Assembly: GCA_011052255.1 (NCBI GenBank)
Contig: DRJJ01000111.1
Coordinates: 1-8,149 of the forward strand
Source of the DNA: Gammaproteobacteria bacterium
GTDB taxonomy: Bacteria; Pseudomonadota; Gammaproteobacteria; DRJJ01
DNA: 8,149 bases
Direction: 5' to 3'
The translations under genes and the position numbers were made by a program. A model generated the notes under the pieces. It ran no database searches and was not told the origin of the DNA. It was given only the letters and a program-made list of their open reading frames with translations. Shown piece after piece: positions 6,696 through 8,149 of the stretch. The first letter of the stretch is position 1. Every line of letters begins with the position of its first letter.

Positions 6696-7486
6696 CGCCA
6701 TCGTTTAATCAGTGCTCATTCATTGAGCAGACCATACGCTCCGTGCTGGAGCAGAATTACCCGAACACGGAACATATTGTCATCGATGGCGGATCGACGG
6801 ATGGCACCGTCGAAGTGTTGAAAAAGTATCCGCACCTGGTCTGGGTATCGGAAAAGGACAAAGGCCAGGCCGACGCCCTGAGGAAAGGGTTCGAGCTCGT
6901 CACGGGTGATATCGTGGGCTGGGTTAACTCGGATGATTACTACGAGCAGCAGGTATTCGGCAGGGTGACTGAAATCTTCGAGGATCCTGAGACAATGTGG
7001 CTGGTCGGTAATCTCAGTCTCGTATTCGATGACGGGCAAATAGTGCCGGACCGAAGCCCGGAGATAACGCGGCAGCGCCTGTGGCAGAATCCGGATATCA
7101 TCCGGCAGCAGTCGACGTTCTTCCGTAAGGACTTCCTGTTGCGTGCGGGTGGCTGGAACCCGGAGTTTCACCTGATAATGGACTATGACCTGTGGCTGCG
7201 CCTGGCCAGCCTGGCGGAACCGAAAAGGTTGGATGCCAACCTAGCCTATTTCCGGATGCACAGTGAACAGAAGACATCACTGGATAACTACCTGGAGCAG
7301 GGCAGGGAAATCGACAGGATCCTAAAACGCGAGGGCGCACCCCTGCGTATGCGGGTGGCTGTGCGTACAAAAAAACGCTGGATTTGGTTGAAAGGCCATA
7401 TCAAGGCTTTCTGCATGGACAGGGGACTGATCAGCGGCAAGTACCGGAACAGGCCGGTGCGACTGAAGTCCAGGGAGATGAAATGA
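6671..7486 (+). CDS. Family 2 glycosyltransferase (GT-A fold)
   Basis: Soluble 271-residue inverting glycosyltransferase that transfers a sugar from a nucleotide donor to the growing lipid-linked unit at the cytoplasmic face. The GT2 blocks are complete: ISIITPSFNQ (5-14), the nucleotide-binding VIDGGSTDGT (37-46), SEKDKGQADALRKGF (60-74), the metal-binding GWVNSDDYY (83-91, Asp88 and Asp89), QQSTFFRKDFL (146-156) and MDYDLWLRL (170-178), the region of the expected catalytic base. A basic C-terminus (about 220-271) probably helps membrane association. The form with DKGQ, NSDD and MDYDLW is common in GT2 enzymes of EPS loci. Donor and acceptor are not predictable. The start lies inside the preceding gene (25-base overlap), with GGAAAG at 6655-6660 as a plausible ribosome binding site. 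This start gives a full N-terminal strand, so I keep it. The stop overlaps the next start as ATGA, indicating coupled translation. Confidence 0.94.
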   Translation: MPAKISIITPSFNQCSFIEQTIRSVLEQNYPNTEHIVIDGGSTDGTVEVLKKYPHLVWVSEKDKGQADALRKGFELVTGDIVGWVNSDDYYEQQVFGRVTEIFEDPETMWLVGNLSLVFDDGQIVPDRSPEITRQRLWQNPDIIRQQSTFFRKDFLLRAGGWNPEFHLIMDYDLWLRLASLAEPKRLDANLAYFRMHSEQKTSLDNYLEQGREIDRILKREGAPLRMRVAVRTKKRWIWLKGHIKAFCMDRGLISGKYRNRPVRLKSREMK

Positions 7487-8149
7487 AGATTATTCACCTG
7501 GTGTGGTCTCTGGAGTGCGGCGGTTCGGAGGCCATGCTGGTGGATATCGCCAACGAGCAGTCGCGTAGTGACGACGTGGTGGTAGTGATCGGCAATGACC
7601 GATTGGACCTGGCGACACTTTCCCGTTTTGATCGAGGCGTTACCTTGAAGTGCCTGGGGCGGCCGCAAGGCAGTCGGAATCCCTGGTACATTTTCAAGCT
7701 GTACGCGATGTTGCGTGGTCTGGCACCGGACATTATCCATGCGCACCAGGAAAGCGCTATCAGGGTGCTTAAAATGCTGCCTTACCCGAGGGTGCACACA
7801 GTCCACAATACCGGGATCGAGCTGACGGCCGAGAGAAAGCACTACGATGCGATCTACGCGATTTCAGAAACCGTCCAGAATGATTTGACGCGTCGTTACC
7901 CGGATGCTCATCCTGTGCTGATACCCAACGGTATCTCGTGTTCGAATATTGCCACCAAGTCGTCCTATGGTGGCCGGTCATTTCGTATCGTGCAAGTCAG
8001 CCGCCTTGATCATGTCCAGAAGGGCCAGGATGTCCTGCTGAAGGCGCTTGCCAAGGTTATTGAGAAGACAGGACCGGGCGCTGTAACGATCGACTTCATT
8101 GGAACTGGTACATCGCGGGAGTACTTGCTCGATGTGGCCAGGGAGTCCG
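7483..8149 (+). CDS. Family 4 glycosyltransferase (GT-B fold), 5' part, cut by the window edge
   Basis: The frame is open from the ATG at 7483 to the last base, giving 222 residues of a protein that should be about 350-380 in this family. It is a retaining glycosyltransferase using a nucleotide-sugar donor, cytoplasmic or peripheral on the inner membrane. The N-terminal acceptor domain shows MKIIHLVWSLECGGSE (1-16, with the glycine loop of GT4 enzymes), LAPDIIHAHQESA (80-92), HTVHNTG (105-111) and YAISETVQNDL (125-135). The linker IPNGI (147-151) leads into the donor domain, which begins RIVQVSRLDHVQKGQDVLL (168-186). Arg174 and Lys180 there match the conserved pair that contacts donor phosphates. 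IDFIGTG (203-209) is the next strand. The downstream E-x7-E motif lies beyond the edge. The ribosome binding site is AGGGAG at 7472-7477, five bases before the ATG, and the start overlaps the GT2 stop by four bases. Specificity is unknown. Confidence 0.93.
   Translation, partial: MKIIHLVWSLECGGSEAMLVDIANEQSRSDDVVVVIGNDRLDLATLSRFDRGVTLKCLGRPQGSRNPWYIFKLYAMLRGLAPDIIHAHQESAIRVLKMLPYPRVHTVHNTGIELTAERKHYDAIYAISETVQNDLTRRYPDAHPVLIPNGISCSNIATKSSYGGRSFRIVQVSRLDHVQKGQDVLLKALAKVIEKTGPGAVTIDFIGTGTSREYLLDVARES

Noticed and set aside
7288..7842. Open frame of 184 codons on the minus strand across the GT2-GT4 junction
   Set aside because: It is antisense to two well-supported glycosyltransferase genes, has no recognisable motif, and has no convincing ribosome binding site that I can see.
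1..8149. Search for tRNA or rRNA genes, insertion sequences, CRISPR repeats and defence or toxin-antitoxin genes
   Set aside because: None seen. Coding sequence fills nearly all of the window and the longest gap is 77 bases.

Overview
The window is part of a surface-polysaccharide (exopolysaccharide, capsule or O-antigen type) biosynthesis locus. All genes are on the + strand and tightly packed. The protein sequences look proteobacterial. A bifunctional-type sulfate-activation gene, moderate GC and an Enterobacterales-like WecB/WecC pair make a gammaproteobacterium, perhaps marine or halophilic, my best guess. This is a guess from gene style, not a taxonomic assignment.

Layout, left to right. 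Positions 1-426 are the 3' end of an APS kinase domain, most likely the C-terminal half of a fused ATP sulfurylase/APS kinase. A 77-base AT-rich gap follows, with a possible -10 element and a good ribosome binding site. Next come wecC (504-1712) and wecB (1709-2869), overlapping by four bases. Together they convert UDP-GlcNAc to UDP-ManNAc and then UDP-ManNAcA. Then come a Wzx-type flippase (2912-4438), an FkbM-family methyltransferase (4491-5207), an O-antigen polymerase/ligase-type membrane protein (5262-6695), a GT2 glycosyltransferase (6671-7486) and a GT4 glycosyltransferase that runs off the right edge (7483 onward).

How they work together (inference from families and order): WecB/WecC supply an acidic amino-sugar donor. 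The GT2 and GT4 enzymes add sugars to a lipid-linked repeat unit on the cytoplasmic face. The FkbM enzyme probably O-methylates a sugar. The flippase moves the unit across the inner membrane, and the multi-spanning protein polymerises or ligates it outside. The initiating phosphoglycosyltransferase, chain-length regulator and outer-membrane exporter are not in the window and presumably lie beyond the right edge or elsewhere.

The window contains no RNA gene, IS element, CRISPR array or clear rho-independent terminator that I can see. No wholly new system is evident. The points most worth a second look are the sulfate-activation gene beside the glycan locus, the lower-GC wecCB pair, and the 52-base wzx-fkbM junction. 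That junction holds an 11-bp hairpin followed by a six-codon upstream reading frame whose stop overlaps the fkbM start.
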